Part shown: positions 36,184 to 45,475 of the stretch, piece by piece
Position numbering within the stretch: the stretch's first letter is position 1
Layout: every line of letters starts with the position of its first letter
Assembly (NCBI RefSeq): GCF_030676415.1
Contig: NZ_JAUUTW010000020.1
Coordinates: 39,246 to 103,245, forward strand
Direction: 5' to 3'
DNA length: 64,000 bases
Source: Peribacillus frigoritolerans
GTDB lineage: Bacteria; Bacillota; Bacilli; Bacillales; DSM-1321
Translations under genes and position numbers: made by a program
The notes under the pieces: generated by a model
Seen by the model: the letters and a program-made list of their open reading frames with translations, nothing else
Database searches by the model: none
What the model was told of the DNA's origin: nothing

Positions 36184-36873
36184 TTAATATGAAATTACTT
36201 TTTGAATCTGATCATTAATATTTCCTTTACTTAATCCTCCGTGGTAACAAACCACTGATTCAATGTCGAGGTCTATGTATTTCTTCAAAGAGAGTTGAGC
36301 CGCCTTTATATCCAGTGCGGTTGGGGCATGAATTCCCCCAATTATTCCGTTTACACAGTACATCGAATCCCCGGCAACGAGTGTTTTACTTTGTTTTAAA
36401 TATAGACTGATATGGCCAGGAGTATGCCCTGGAGTATGGATGACACGAATGCCGCCGCAATACGGCAATTCTTGACCGTCTTTCAAGGTATCGTCTACTT
36501 TACCCTTCGGGGGGTTCTCTAGGTGCCCGTCTTTCAAAAGAGGTAAATCCTGACCGTCTCTCAAAGAAGGTAAATCCCCTTGAATATAAGGCTTATCCAG
36601 ATCGTGAGCATATACTTTAATATTACTTTCACACTCCTGTAATATCTCAGGAAGACTACCTATATGATCTATATCCTGATGCGTCAAAATCACAACTTTT
36701 AGTTTGTCGAACGACACTCCTACCTTATCCATTGCCACGCGTAAATCTTTAATTTGTCCAGGGAATCCAGTGTCTATTAAAACAGCCATTTCTTGATCCC
36801 ATAAAAGCGTTGGATGAATAATATTCCCATAAAATTCAAGAAGGAGCATCTCTACTCCCTTAGAAATTTCCAT
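36184..36873 (-). CDS. Metallo-beta-lactamase-fold hydrolase with an internal repeat insertion
   Basis: 229 residues. Metal ligands: VVILTHQDIDHIGSLP (H-x-D-x-D-H, about 80), HTPGHTPGHISLYL (about 160) and VAGDSMY (Asp), then VVCYHGG near the end. Between the first and second sites is a 35-residue insertion made of related units (LPSLRDGQD, LPLLKDGHLE, DTLKDGQELP). ATG 36873 is chosen for AAAGGAG eight bases upstream. This resembles glyoxalase-II or quorum-lactonase-like members; the substrate is unknown. Confidence 0.8.
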   Translation of the reverse strand: MEISKGVEMLLLEFYGNIIHPTLLWDQEMAVLIDTGFPGQIKDLRVAMDKVGVSFDKLKVVILTHQDIDHIGSLPEILQECESNIKVYAHDLDKPYIQGDLPSLRDGQDLPLLKDGHLENPPKGKVDDTLKDGQELPYCGGIRVIHTPGHTPGHISLYLKQSKTLVAGDSMYCVNGIIGGIHAPTALDIKAAQLSLKKYIDLDIESVVCYHGGLSKGNINDQIQKVISY

Positions 36874-37029
36874 AACTTTGGGCTCCTTTATAATTAGATT
36901 TAGGGGTTTGGTTACACAAGAAGGACACACTAACCTGCAAGTTTATTGAATAACACAAGCATGATATTAACTTCGGCTTCCTTCCCAAAAGTTCCTGCTC
37001 TTATCCAATAATCTGGCAAAATTGTTCTT

Positions 37030-37238
37030 TCCAAACGTGGAAGATCATGAGTCTAGTGATGAATAACCCTGAGTTTAAAGCCCTACACTCGAATAATGTT
37101 AAAGTGAAGAAGTTTAAGAAAATGAAATCCATCATGAAACTTTGTGGTAAACTCGCCCGTGTCCTAGTAGGGATAGCTCGTAATGGCTCTGCCTATAAAC
37201 CGGAAATGCTCTTCCCACTTGAACAACTAGCAGCGTAA
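37030..37238 (+). pseudogene. IS110-family transposase, C-terminal fragment
   Basis: TWKIMSLVMNNPEFKALHSN continues KKFKKMKSIMKLCGKLARVL and ends FPLEQLAA. This is the typical C-terminal end of Bacillaceae IS110 transposases and differs from the intact copy here. No upstream part is found. Confidence 0.8.
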
Positions 37239-37400
37239 ATTTACATTCACATTGTTATTTAACGAAAGTTGGCTTGTTCGTAGGATTTCAAAGAAAGCAC
37301 GAAGTACTGGATGTAATGAACAAAAGGGCAATGACCCGTTGAGACATGGGAGGGAAAGCCTCCAGGGGCAGCATATGTGATAATATGGGATTTTCAACAG
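37030..37400 (+). mobile_element. 3' remnant of a different IS110-family element
   Basis: Contains the last 63 codons of a transposase plus a downstream non-coding end. The non-coding part shows TTGAGACATGGGAGGG, AAAG, CCTCC and GGGGCAGCAT, the same motif order as the non-coding segments of the two full IS110 copies. The 5' three quarters are gone. Confidence 0.7.
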
Positions 37401-37610
37401 ATCCCCTATTTCAATCTGCCCTCATCTTATCAAAACGGTCCTATCTCTTTCATTCATCTAAAGCAACCAATACCATGTGGTTTGAAATCCTGCGAATAAG
37501 CGAGTATTCGTGCGGTTTAGTCGTACTGTGAAATAAATATATATATGTTTTTTTCATCTTTTTAGGAAAACTAATCAAAAATTGATTTATTACAATAGGA
37601 GGCAGCAATA

Positions 37611-37775
37611 TTGAAAAAACTAATAATCTCATTATTTATTTTTTGCTTTATAGCCACTGGAATTGTTACCAATGCAGCAGCAGAGGCAGACAAGCTTTTA
37701 ATGACCGCTGAAGTTATTATTCCTAATTATGTAAGTTCCAAGTGCTCAGACAATTGCATCCAGAACACCTTTTGA
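37611..37775 (+). CDS. Small secreted peptide (54 aa), unknown function
   Basis: Starts with TTG after a strong AGGAGG. Signal peptide: KKLIISLFIFCFIATGIVTN, with cleavage expected after NAAA. The mature part is about 30 residues (ADKLLMTAEVIIPNYVSS) with two cysteines near the end (KCSDNCIQNTF). It may be a truncated exported protein or a small secreted peptide. No family is recognised. Confidence 0.5.
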   Translation: MKKLIISLFIFCFIATGIVTNAAAEADKLLMTAEVIIPNYVSSKCSDNCIQNTF

Positions 37776-37793
37776 TGATCAATTGGTACATGT

Positions 37794-38753
37794 TTACTCA
37801 TCAAAACGTTCTAACAATTCAATAATCACTTTATAGGTTGATGTTGTATCCATATAGGCATATCGGCCTTTTCCGTTAAAAAAGTTACCTGCCTGTATGA
37901 CGGGATAGCCCATATCTTCTAACATCTTGATTTTATCCTCCATGTCTTTAATGACAAAAGAGATATGGTGAACACCCTCGCCATATGTTTCAAGATGATC
38001 TTTCCACGTACTGGGTGATTCGCCCGGCTCGATCAATTCAATTTGAATTAACGGAGTATTGATGAACATATATTTTGATTTTCCTTCAGTTGGCTTCCCT
38101 TTGTAAATCACGTTTGTAATATCGGTTGAACCAGAATGAATGATGGGAGGTTTTTCAATACCCAACAACTTACAATATGCATCTGCAGCCGCATCAAGGT
38201 CTTTTACAACTAACGCAAGCTGTTCCACTTTGTTCGTTCCTAATAGCGGCTGAACGCTAGCATCTTCTTGTCTTTCCCATGCCGTTTTTCTCGGCTCTTC
38301 ACTTTCAAGCAGTTCAATTAACGTTTTGTGATCATCTAGTGTATCCACATATACATATCTGCCGTCACTTGAAGTGAATTCACCCGTTTGCAAAGCTGGG
38401 TACCCACTTTTCTCCATGATTGGCAGCCTCTTTTGGATAGAGTCTACATCAAAAGCAATATGGTGGATCCCTTCACCTACTTCATCCAGGAACTCACGCA
38501 TCGTTCCTGGATTTTTATCGGGTTCTATTAGTTCAAATTGGACGGTTGGTGTATTCAGAAAAGCCAGTTTGGATTGTGATTCCGTTGGTACACCTCTAAA
38601 AGTGACTTTCGAAACAGAACTGTCACCAGTCAGAAACGGTTCTGCCTTCTTAATGCCTAGCAGTCTAGTGAAAGCTAGATTAGCAGCTTCAATATCTTTT
38701 ACAACAAATGCGAGTTGATTAATATTCCTATTGCCCAATAGTGATTCAGCCAT
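37794..38753 (-). CDS. Double VOC-fold (glyoxalase/epimerase-like) protein
   Basis: 319 residues in two homologous halves. Each half has a start such as NINQLAFVVKDIEAANLAFT or KVEQLALVVKDLDAAADAYC, a central FELIEPDKNPGTMREF or IELIEPGESPSTWKDH, and GIHHIAFDV or GVHHISFVI, so metal-binding His and Glu residues are repeated. The halves resemble methylmalonyl-CoA epimerase and related VOC enzymes. It is the last gene of the aromatic operon. ATG 38753 has AGAAGG upstream. Function: isomerase, lyase or dioxygenase acting on a pathway intermediate (inference). Confidence 0.8.
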   Translation of the reverse strand: MAESLLGNRNINQLAFVVKDIEAANLAFTRLLGIKKAEPFLTGDSSVSKVTFRGVPTESQSKLAFLNTPTVQFELIEPDKNPGTMREFLDEVGEGIHHIAFDVDSIQKRLPIMEKSGYPALQTGEFTSSDGRYVYVDTLDDHKTLIELLESEEPRKTAWERQEDASVQPLLGTNKVEQLALVVKDLDAAADAYCKLLGIEKPPIIHSGSTDITNVIYKGKPTEGKSKYMFINTPLIQIELIEPGESPSTWKDHLETYGEGVHHISFVIKDMEDKIKMLEDMGYPVIQAGNFFNGKGRYAYMDTTSTYKVIIELLERFDE

Positions 38754-38793
38754 ACTTATAAACCTTCTTCCCATAGTTTATTTTGTAATGGAC

Positions 38794-39582
38794 TCAACCC
38801 AGTCCGCGAACCGACAATCCTCCATCACTGGAGATGACTTCGCCGGTGATTGCACGCGCTGCGTCCGATGCTAACAGGACAAATGCAGCTACATGATCTT
38901 CGGGCATCTGTGCAAGCTGAAGAGGGTTTCTTTTTTTTATGCTATTAGCCTTCGTTTCATTATCCACGATTTTAACGAATGGACGTAGGGGAGGAATGAC
39001 CGATAATGCTGTCAGAGTGCCGCCAGGCGCTACAGCATTCACCCTTATGTTAGGAGCAAGTTCAAAGGCAAGTTGGCGCATCAACCCTATTTGGGCATGC
39101 TTGCTTGCTGTGTACCACACCCCGCCGCCATCCGGATAAAAACTAGCACCGGATACCGTGAAAATAATATTGCCATTCGATTTTTGCAGTTCTTTAAGAG
39201 CGGCTTTAGCACCGAAGAAAGATCCTTTAACGTTAATATCGAACAGAAAATCATATGCTTCGGAAAGTGCATCGGGAGTTACGTCGGCAAATTTAGCAAA
39301 ACCATCAAAGACTCCTGCATTAGCAACGAAAACATCCAGCTTTCCAAATTGCTTGACAGTGGACTGGACAGCCCTCTCATTGTCTTCATATTTGCTTACA
39401 TCGCCTTGGTTAATGAGAATCTCTTCACCAAATTCCTCTTTCATTTTCTTTAGCGTTTCTATCGAGCGGCCGATGATGCTGACTTTTGCCCCTTCTTGTA
39501 TAAAACGTCTTGTTACAGCCTCTCCGATACCTGAATTGCCTCCGGTAATCAACACTACTTTATCCTTTAACGCCATTGCCAT
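38794..39582 (-). CDS. Short-chain dehydrogenase, cis-dihydrodiol dehydrogenase-like
   Basis: 262 residues. NAD-binding VVLITGGNSGIGEAVTRRF (about 9-27), VANAGVFDGFAKF, active-site FTVSGASFYPDGGGVWYTAS with Tyr-x-x-x-Lys, and GEVISSDGGLSVRGLG. The pattern of a dihydrodiol dehydrogenase (BphB/HcaB type) is clear, and it follows directly after the dioxygenase subunits. It would re-aromatise the cis-diol to a catechol with NAD+. ATG 39582 has GGAGGC upstream; the annotated longer start at 39603 is less likely. Confidence 0.87.
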   Translation of the reverse strand: MAMALKDKVVLITGGNSGIGEAVTRRFIQEGAKVSIIGRSIETLKKMKEEFGEEILINQGDVSKYEDNERAVQSTVKQFGKLDVFVANAGVFDGFAKFADVTPDALSEAYDFLFDINVKGSFFGAKAALKELQKSNGNIIFTVSGASFYPDGGGVWYTASKHAQIGLMRQLAFELAPNIRVNAVAPGGTLTALSVIPPLRPFVKIVDNETKANSIKKRNPLQLAQMPEDHVAAFVLLASDAARAITGEVISSDGGLSVRGLG

Positions 39583-39624
39583 TGTAACCAGCCTCCTTGT
39601 CATCTCTTTTTATCCAAGTCAATA

Positions 39625-40134
39625 TTATACGAAGATAGCAAGATTTCTGGTATTTATCGTTGATTGATCAACAATGAATATCCGTTTGGAAAGTTTCCAT
39701 TTACCTTCTTCGAAAATGAATTCATCATTTCGTTCCCCCGAAATCAAATCATGCTGAATATCCGTGCTGCGGCTTCGATAGATAAGCAGATAGCTCTTAA
39801 CGACTGCCTTTTCACCTTCAACATAGTCTTTAACACGTACATTAGAGACAAAACGCCGTGTTCTTGATGGCGGTATTTCCGCCCAAGCATAATCCGTTTT
39901 CAAACGATCCACGCGCAGTCTCAACAGCTCAATATCATCATTAAATGTAAACATTTCCGTTGAATAATCCGGACGTTCCACCCCTTCTTTATTAACACGT
40001 ACAGGCATTTGGTAACGCAAGCTCGAATGCATTAGATCGAACCAATCATCAAATTCAATATCATCCAGTAATTGAGCTTCATCATACAACCACTGTTCAA
40101 ATTCACATTTGAGCAACATTTTCTCCACATTCAT
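39625..40134 (-). CDS. Aromatic-ring-hydroxylating dioxygenase, beta subunit
   Basis: 169 residues with the NTF2-like fold of small subunits (cinnamate/biphenyl dioxygenase beta): EFEQWLYDEAQLLDDIEFDD, WFDLMHSSLRYQMPVRVNKE, LRVDRLKTDYAWAEIPPSRT and RRFVSNVRV, ending in the hydrophobic C-terminus STINTRNLAIFV. It has no catalytic centre but stabilises the alpha3-beta3 hexamer. It lies 21 bases after the alpha-subunit gene. Confidence 0.92.
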   Translation of the reverse strand: MNVEKMLLKCEFEQWLYDEAQLLDDIEFDDWFDLMHSSLRYQMPVRVNKEGVERPDYSTEMFTFNDDIELLRLRVDRLKTDYAWAEIPPSRTRRFVSNVRVKDYVEGEKAVVKSYLLIYRSRSTDIQHDLISGERNDEFIFEEGKWKLSKRIFIVDQSTINTRNLAIFV

Positions 40135-40155
40135 TTCCGTTCCCCCTCCCGCTTA

Positions 40156-41457
40156 TCATTTCGTCATTAATTCCAGCCAGTACTTGTAAAAATTCCGCTG
40201 GCTCGCTTCAGTGAATTTATCATCGTAAGCAACACCCGGTCCTATAAAATCAACTGGTTCACGATGGAGACCCATTGTATAATTGTAGGTTAGATTCTTT
40301 AGGAAAGGCATTGGGCCTTGGGCTGCTTCAGTAATATCCGTAAACACTTCCGTATCATCCTGTTCGAAAATACCAGATGGGCTAAAGGTCAAGATAAATG
40401 AATCTCTTGATCTATCTTTCCAATCTTGGGAGGCGTTCTTTTCCACAAGCATCCAAGCGATCACTTCCATTTTATTGTGACCGATTGGCCGCCACATTCT
40501 AATTGAAGTGTTGGAGATGAATTGGTCTTTGATTTTTGTATGGGATATTAAAAATGATAAGTTGGGGAAAACGTTCCCAATCATATTCTTTAAGTTTGAT
40601 AACACTCCATATTGTTCTTCAGACAAATTATTTTTAAATTCATCTATCAATTCTTCCGGGAAAGCGAAGTCAGGGTTAGGTGTCCCTAAGTTTAGTCCAT
40701 GCCCGTTAGCCATATGGATTTGAAAACCACGCTTTGAATAGGTAGCATTGGGCACCATGCCCAGTTTTGCAATGGAACCGTGTGTGACCATCGTGTGATA
40801 GGAATCACCAACAAAGTTATCGGAACCAACTTTCCAGTTGGAATTAACAACGAACCTTTGCGGGACCCCGATAACTTCCATTTCTGCCCGTCCAACGAGT
40901 ATATCCAAATACCATTTAATGTCTCCAAGAAACTCTTCAAGTGGCTCAGCATCTTCATTCCAAGTTCCAAATAAAAGACCTTTATAGGATTCAAGCTTCA
41001 CTTTGTGAAGGCCCATTTCCGACCGGTCAAGGTTGCCCCCGTATATGTCCTTTTGTAATGGCACCCCTACGAGTTCACCAGTGTTTTTAAAATTAAATCC
41101 ATGGTAGGGACACGTAAATAATGACTTGTTCCCTTTATCTGCACGGCATAGTTTCATTCCGCGATGGGTGCACATATTATAAAACGCCCTGATTTCCCCT
41201 TCAGCATCCCGAGTAATGATGAGCGAGTAACCAGCTAGTTCACGGGTCATGAAGTCTCCTTTGTTGGGTACTTCAGAATCATGACCGATAAAAACCCATG
41301 TTTTCAAAAACACTTTTTCATGTTCTATATCATAAACCTTTGGGTCACCAAGGAGGTATGCAGGTATAACGCCTTCCTCTGGTTTAACCGTTTCGTTCAA
41401 ATAGTTAACAACTTGCTGTTTCGACATTTCTTCTAAGGATTTATCAGTTTTAAGCAT
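40156..41457 (-). CDS. Rieske non-haem iron aromatic-ring-hydroxylating dioxygenase, alpha subunit
   Basis: 433 residues. Rieske [2Fe-2S] ligands are C95-x-H97 in NMCTHRGMKL and C115-x2-H118 in TCPYHGF. The mononuclear iron site is in NWKVGSDNFVGDSYHTMVTH (Asp, His, His, about 205-224), and a distal Asp ligand follows further on. It would add O2 across an aromatic ring with NADH electrons. No ferredoxin or reductase gene is present in the window, so these must come from elsewhere. ATG 41457 is chosen (AAGGGAG upstream) rather than the overlapping 41514. It resembles phenylpropionate-type enzymes but the substrate is unproven. Confidence 0.93.
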   Translation of the reverse strand: MLKTDKSLEEMSKQQVVNYLNETVKPEEGVIPAYLLGDPKVYDIEHEKVFLKTWVFIGHDSEVPNKGDFMTRELAGYSLIITRDAEGEIRAFYNMCTHRGMKLCRADKGNKSLFTCPYHGFNFKNTGELVGVPLQKDIYGGNLDRSEMGLHKVKLESYKGLLFGTWNEDAEPLEEFLGDIKWYLDILVGRAEMEVIGVPQRFVVNSNWKVGSDNFVGDSYHTMVTHGSIAKLGMVPNATYSKRGFQIHMANGHGLNLGTPNPDFAFPEELIDEFKNNLSEEQYGVLSNLKNMIGNVFPNLSFLISHTKIKDQFISNTSIRMWRPIGHNKMEVIAWMLVEKNASQDWKDRSRDSFILTFSPSGIFEQDDTEVFTDITEAAQGPMPFLKNLTYNYTMGLHREPVDFIGPGVAYDDKFTEASQRNFYKYWLELMTK

Positions 41458-41495
41458 ACTTTTTCTCTCCCTTCCAAGCTTTACATCATAATTCT

Positions 41496-42281
41496 TTACC
41501 CGATTTGAACGCACTTTTCCTTATTTTGCAGAGTAGCCAAAACACTTAATGCCGCTAGATAACTCGTTTTCGGATTATTTGGCATCGGATCATTTTCCAC
41601 TTCCAGTTTTAGTTTCCCGAACGAACCTGACGCTTCTATCAGGTGAATGTTTTTTAACACATTTGGATCGGCAATGATTTTCACTTTCGTCTTTTCAGAT
41701 CCAAGACCAGCCATGGACAGCACAATCGCAACATTAATGTTTCTCGGAAACTGTTTGATCGCTTCTGCAGCAGATCCTTCAAATAATACCGTTTCTTCTG
41801 TCACTGAAGAACCTGCAGGCAATGCGTTTGGCGGTTTTCTTGTGGTGATGCAAACAGATTCAAGGCCATTCACCGCTTTTGCCGATTTAAGTACATCGAG
41901 ACCTCCAATCGCACCGGACGGAAGGAGAATATTCACGTTATTCATTTTGCAAATTTGGTTCGATTGTTCTTCAAATGCAGAATTCGCCATCACGCCTATG
42001 CTGCTTAGTAAGAGATCCTTCCCGCTTTTAAGCACTTTCAATGCATACTCTTCAGCTGCTTCAATCGTTGCAGCCTCTATGACTAAATCTACATCGGATT
42101 TAAGGAGTTCGTCGACATCACTATATGGCTGTGCCCTGAATTCTTCAGCTAGTTGTGCCGCGATTTCTTCACGGCGGGCATAAATCGCAACGATTTTCCC
42201 ACCAGGAAGAAGCCCGTCGTTATTTATTGCCTGAAGCAGAAATTTCCCGATATTACCGCACCCGATTAAACCTAACTTCAT
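41496..42281 (-). CDS. Aspartate dehydrogenase-like protein
   Basis: 261 residues. Rossmann start LGLIGCGNIGKFLLQAI, DVDLVIEAATIEAAEEYA, LLSSIGVMA, LLPSGAIGGLDVLKSA, VTEETVLFEGSAAEAI, and the C-terminal IHLIEASGSFGKLKLE plus NDPMPNNPKTSYLAALS. The last motif holds the catalytic His and conserved Asn-Pro-Lys of L-aspartate dehydrogenase (NadX). In NAD synthesis NadX accompanies nadA and nadC; neither is here. Its place inside a dioxygenase operon suggests it acts on another amino or imino acid from the pathway (inference). Confidence 0.82.
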   Translation of the reverse strand: MKLGLIGCGNIGKFLLQAINNDGLLPGGKIVAIYARREEIAAQLAEEFRAQPYSDVDELLKSDVDLVIEAATIEAAEEYALKVLKSGKDLLLSSIGVMANSAFEEQSNQICKMNNVNILLPSGAIGGLDVLKSAKAVNGLESVCITTRKPPNALPAGSSVTEETVLFEGSAAEAIKQFPRNINVAIVLSMAGLGSEKTKVKIIADPNVLKNIHLIEASGSFGKLKLEVENDPMPNNPKTSYLAALSVLATLQNKEKCVQIG

Positions 42282-42297
42282 GTAGTTTCATCCTTCC

Positions 42298-43743
42298 TCA
42301 ATCAGCAAACCCGTATGAGTCCGCAAAGAATTCCAACCCACAATGCCTTGTTTCCCGGGAAACACCACTTTCTTTTAAACCAGGGAAGTCCAGAGCCAAG
42401 TCGCTGAAAACGGTATGATTATTATGGAAAACCGCACCAGCTTCAAGGCGATCTGCCATTTCGACAGCGATATCTTCATTCTCTGTCCAAACAGATGCAC
42501 GCAGGGCAAACTCACTATCATTCGCTAATTTTACAGCTTCATCCATATCATTGAAAGGTAAAATTGGAATGATGGGTCCGAATTGTTCTACCCGAACCAA
42601 TTCGCTCTTCTGATCGACGCCAGTAATAATGGAAGGAAGCATATAATAACCTTTATCCCAAGTTTCCGGATTGAGCTGAATGCCGGTTGTGATTATATTT
42701 CCTCCAGACTTAGCGGTACGTTCGATCAAGCCATTCACAAAGTCATATTGTGCTTTATTATTCAACGGGCCCATAGTTACATCAGGCTGAATGCCATCAC
42801 CAATTACCATCCGGCTAAACTCCTTGGTCAGCTTTTCCACAACCTCATCATAACGTGATTCTTGGACGTACACTCTTTTTACAGCAGAACAGACTTGACC
42901 CGTTGCTCGTAAAATCCCCATCCTCAAACGTTTGATAGCCGCTTCATCCATATTGGCATCTTCCAAAATGATGGCAGGATCATTGCCGCCAAGTTCCATA
43001 TATACTTTTTGAAGATTTCCAGCTGATTTCTGCATGATATCTTTTCCGGTTTCCGTACTTCCGACAAACGCCAATGTCCGTACGCGAGAATCGGAACATA
43101 GTGTGTCACCGATTGCTTTTCCCGATCCTGAGACTATATTGATGACTCCTGGAGGAAAATGTTCAGCAACTACTTTTAAACAGGTCATTATCGTTAAAGG
43201 ACAGTTCGTTGCAGGTTTTACGACAACGGCATTGCCTGCCAAAACAGCGGGTATGACCCTTTTAAATGTTAATATCATCGGAGAATTCCACGGTGTGATG
43301 ATTGCCGTGACACCTCTTGCCCTTCTTCGGATTTGGACTTTTTGATTTCCTGGGAGCACTTCAGGCTTCCACCAATCAAGTAACTCTGCTGCACAGCCCT
43401 TCATGACTTCAACACAGCGCAGTAAATCCTTTTTAGCTTCAACAAGTGTTTTGCCATTTTCACGTACAAACACGGTAACATTTTCCTCGATTACTTTTGA
43501 AAGTTCTTCTGCCGCAGTGTTCATCCGGTTAGCCCGTTCCCCGATATCAGAGCGAGACCACGTTTCAAAAGCTTTTTCTGCCGCTTCAATCGCGTCATTC
43601 ACGATTTCTTCAGAGCATTTTGCCACCTGGCCAACTACTTCCGATGTATTTGCCGGATTTACTACATCGACTTTTTCCGGTAATTCTATCCATTCTCCAT
43701 TAACTAGATATTTTCCTGAAACAAATGGGTATGTTGAAATCAT
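42298..43743 (-). CDS. NAD(P)-dependent aldehyde dehydrogenase
   Basis: 481 residues. Cofactor and catalytic motifs: TPWNSPMILTFKRVIPAVLA (Asn at the oxyanion site), VVKPATNCPL, GSTETGKDIMQKSA, MELGGNDPAIILED (general-base Glu) and TGQVCSAVKRVYV (catalytic Cys). The final EQFGPIIPILPFND motif is present. It probably oxidises the aldehyde made by the neighbouring ThDP enzyme or by ring cleavage. ATG 43743 follows GGAGGATTG; the start may instead be 43749. It is seven bases from the upstream gene. Confidence 0.92.
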   Translation of the reverse strand: MISTYPFVSGKYLVNGEWIELPEKVDVVNPANTSEVVGQVAKCSEEIVNDAIEAAEKAFETWSRSDIGERANRMNTAAEELSKVIEENVTVFVRENGKTLVEAKKDLLRCVEVMKGCAAELLDWWKPEVLPGNQKVQIRRRARGVTAIITPWNSPMILTFKRVIPAVLAGNAVVVKPATNCPLTIMTCLKVVAEHFPPGVINIVSGSGKAIGDTLCSDSRVRTLAFVGSTETGKDIMQKSAGNLQKVYMELGGNDPAIILEDANMDEAAIKRLRMGILRATGQVCSAVKRVYVQESRYDEVVEKLTKEFSRMVIGDGIQPDVTMGPLNNKAQYDFVNGLIERTAKSGGNIITTGIQLNPETWDKGYYMLPSIITGVDQKSELVRVEQFGPIIPILPFNDMDEAVKLANDSEFALRASVWTENEDIAVEMADRLEAGAVFHNNHTVFSDLALDFPGLKESGVSRETRHCGLEFFADSYGFAD

Positions 43744-43755
43744 TCTCAATCCTCC

Positions 43756-45444
43756 TTATAGTTTTTTGGGCTTGAATGCTTCTGCAGCTCCTGGTGGTCC
43801 GCCAAATGGCTTGGCCATTGGCCCCACAGCATCCATATCAACAACGATCATTGAAGGTTTACGTCTTTCCTTTGCCTTTTTCAATTCGGAAATGAATTCA
43901 TCTCCAGAACCAATGCGCACTGCATCAAAATGCATGGACTCAGCCAGTTTCACAAAATCAGGACTCAATAAATCCACGGCTACCTGCCGACCATAAGCGG
44001 CTGTTTGAATATTGCGAAGAACCCCATAGCCTGAGTCATCGAACAATACGATGATAACAGGTAAGTTTTCTTCGGCTGCCGTAACCATTTCCCCGACATT
44101 CACCATAAACCCACCATCTCCAGCCATAAGAACGACGGTTTTATCTTGACACCCCATTTGGGCACCGATTGCTGTTGGAAGACCTTGACCAATTCCGCCG
44201 CCTGATGCATGAATGGATGTTCTTGGTTCATAGATTTCAAATAAACGGCTGCCCCAAACGTTTGCCTGTACGGTTACATCACGAACCAGAATGGTATCGT
44301 CCGGCAATATCTCCCTCATGCCATCTACAAATTGCTCATAAGGTCCAAGTGTTTCCCTGAGTTGAGCGCGCACTTCATTTCTAAGTGAAAGAACTTCTTG
44401 TAAATAAGAAGGTTCCGCATGAACTGAATGTTCTTCGAGCTTTTGAATGATTGCGGCTAACATATCTTTTGCATCGCCAACCAAACCAAGCGTAGCTTTA
44501 TAGTTCCGGTTAATGGCCTGCCAATCCGCATCGATCGCAATATGTTCTTCCGGCACCGGCACTTTCCAGTTGGATGTTTCATTCCCCCTAAACCTTACAC
44601 CTACGCTAATCAATAAATCTGCATTTCTTAAAAACTCTTTTGTTATTTCATATGCCGCAAAATGTCCTATGCATTGTTCATGGTTTTCTGGAATCGAACC
44701 TTTTCCTGACTGACTGGTTATAACCGCTGCACCAAGGATTTCCGCTAATTTTTGCAGCTCTTGCGAAGCGTTGGCACTGATGACTCCACCACCAGCCCAT
44801 ATTACAGGACGGCGGGCACCTACCATTTTTTGCACGGCTTGTTCAGGAATAAATGGCATTGAATTGGTTTCAGTTGTTGAAGCCCGTAGCCCTTCGAGTG
44901 AAAGATCTTCTATGATCGCCGATTGAAAGTCAATGGGAATTTCCAATGTAACCGGACCCGTAGGTGCAGTTAAAGCTTCTTGGATCGCCTTCCTTACTAC
45001 CGCTGCAGATTGGTCAGGGTTTCTAAGCCTCACTGCATTTTTACAAGCTCCGCTCATCATTGAGAGCTGGTCTTTACACTCATGTATGTATCCTTTGCCT
45101 GTACCAAGATAAGAAGAAGCCACCTCACCGGTAAGATGAAGAAGGGGGACACCAGCTGCCCATGCTTCCACTAGTGAACCAGCAGCATTTCCTGCCCCTG
45201 TTCCGGTACTGGTAATAACTACACCCAATTTCCCAGTGGCGCGGGCATAACCATCAGCCATATTTACGGCACCGCTCTCACCGCGTGAACAAATGAGTTT
45301 GATGCTCCCTTCTCTAAGAATTGCATCATAGATGGGCATATTGTGAATACTTACAATCCCGAAAGCAGCTTCCACTCCTGCTTGAACCAGCTCCTTTACG
45401 ATGGAATCGGCGGTCGTAAACTCTATTTCTTCTTGTATTTTCAT
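43756..45444 (-). CDS. Thiamine diphosphate-dependent enzyme (acetolactate synthase/benzoylformate decarboxylase-like)
   Basis: 562 residues in three domains. PYR domain: ICSRGESGAVNMADGYARAT (activating Glu) and STGTGAGNAAGSLVEAW. Central domain: ARRPVIWAGGGVISANAS. PP domain: GGGIGQGLPTAIGAQMG and VVLMAGDGGFMVNVGEMVTA (Mg-binding GDG). The most likely reaction is decarboxylation or lyase action on a 2-keto acid to an aldehyde, which the next gene's dehydrogenase would oxidise. The sequence does not fix whether the substrate is benzoylformate-like. True acetolactate synthase is less likely, because no regulatory subunit is nearby. Confidence 0.85.
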   Translation of the reverse strand: MKIQEEIEFTTADSIVKELVQAGVEAAFGIVSIHNMPIYDAILREGSIKLICSRGESGAVNMADGYARATGKLGVVITSTGTGAGNAAGSLVEAWAAGVPLLHLTGEVASSYLGTGKGYIHECKDQLSMMSGACKNAVRLRNPDQSAAVVRKAIQEALTAPTGPVTLEIPIDFQSAIIEDLSLEGLRASTTETNSMPFIPEQAVQKMVGARRPVIWAGGGVISANASQELQKLAEILGAAVITSQSGKGSIPENHEQCIGHFAAYEITKEFLRNADLLISVGVRFRGNETSNWKVPVPEEHIAIDADWQAINRNYKATLGLVGDAKDMLAAIIQKLEEHSVHAEPSYLQEVLSLRNEVRAQLRETLGPYEQFVDGMREILPDDTILVRDVTVQANVWGSRLFEIYEPRTSIHASGGGIGQGLPTAIGAQMGCQDKTVVLMAGDGGFMVNVGEMVTAAEENLPVIIVLFDDSGYGVLRNIQTAAYGRQVAVDLLSPDFVKLAESMHFDAVRIGSGDEFISELKKAKERRKPSMIVVDMDAVGPMAKPFGGPPGAAEAFKPKKL

Positions 45445-45475
45445 CGCGTTATCCTACCTTTTTTAGTAATATATT

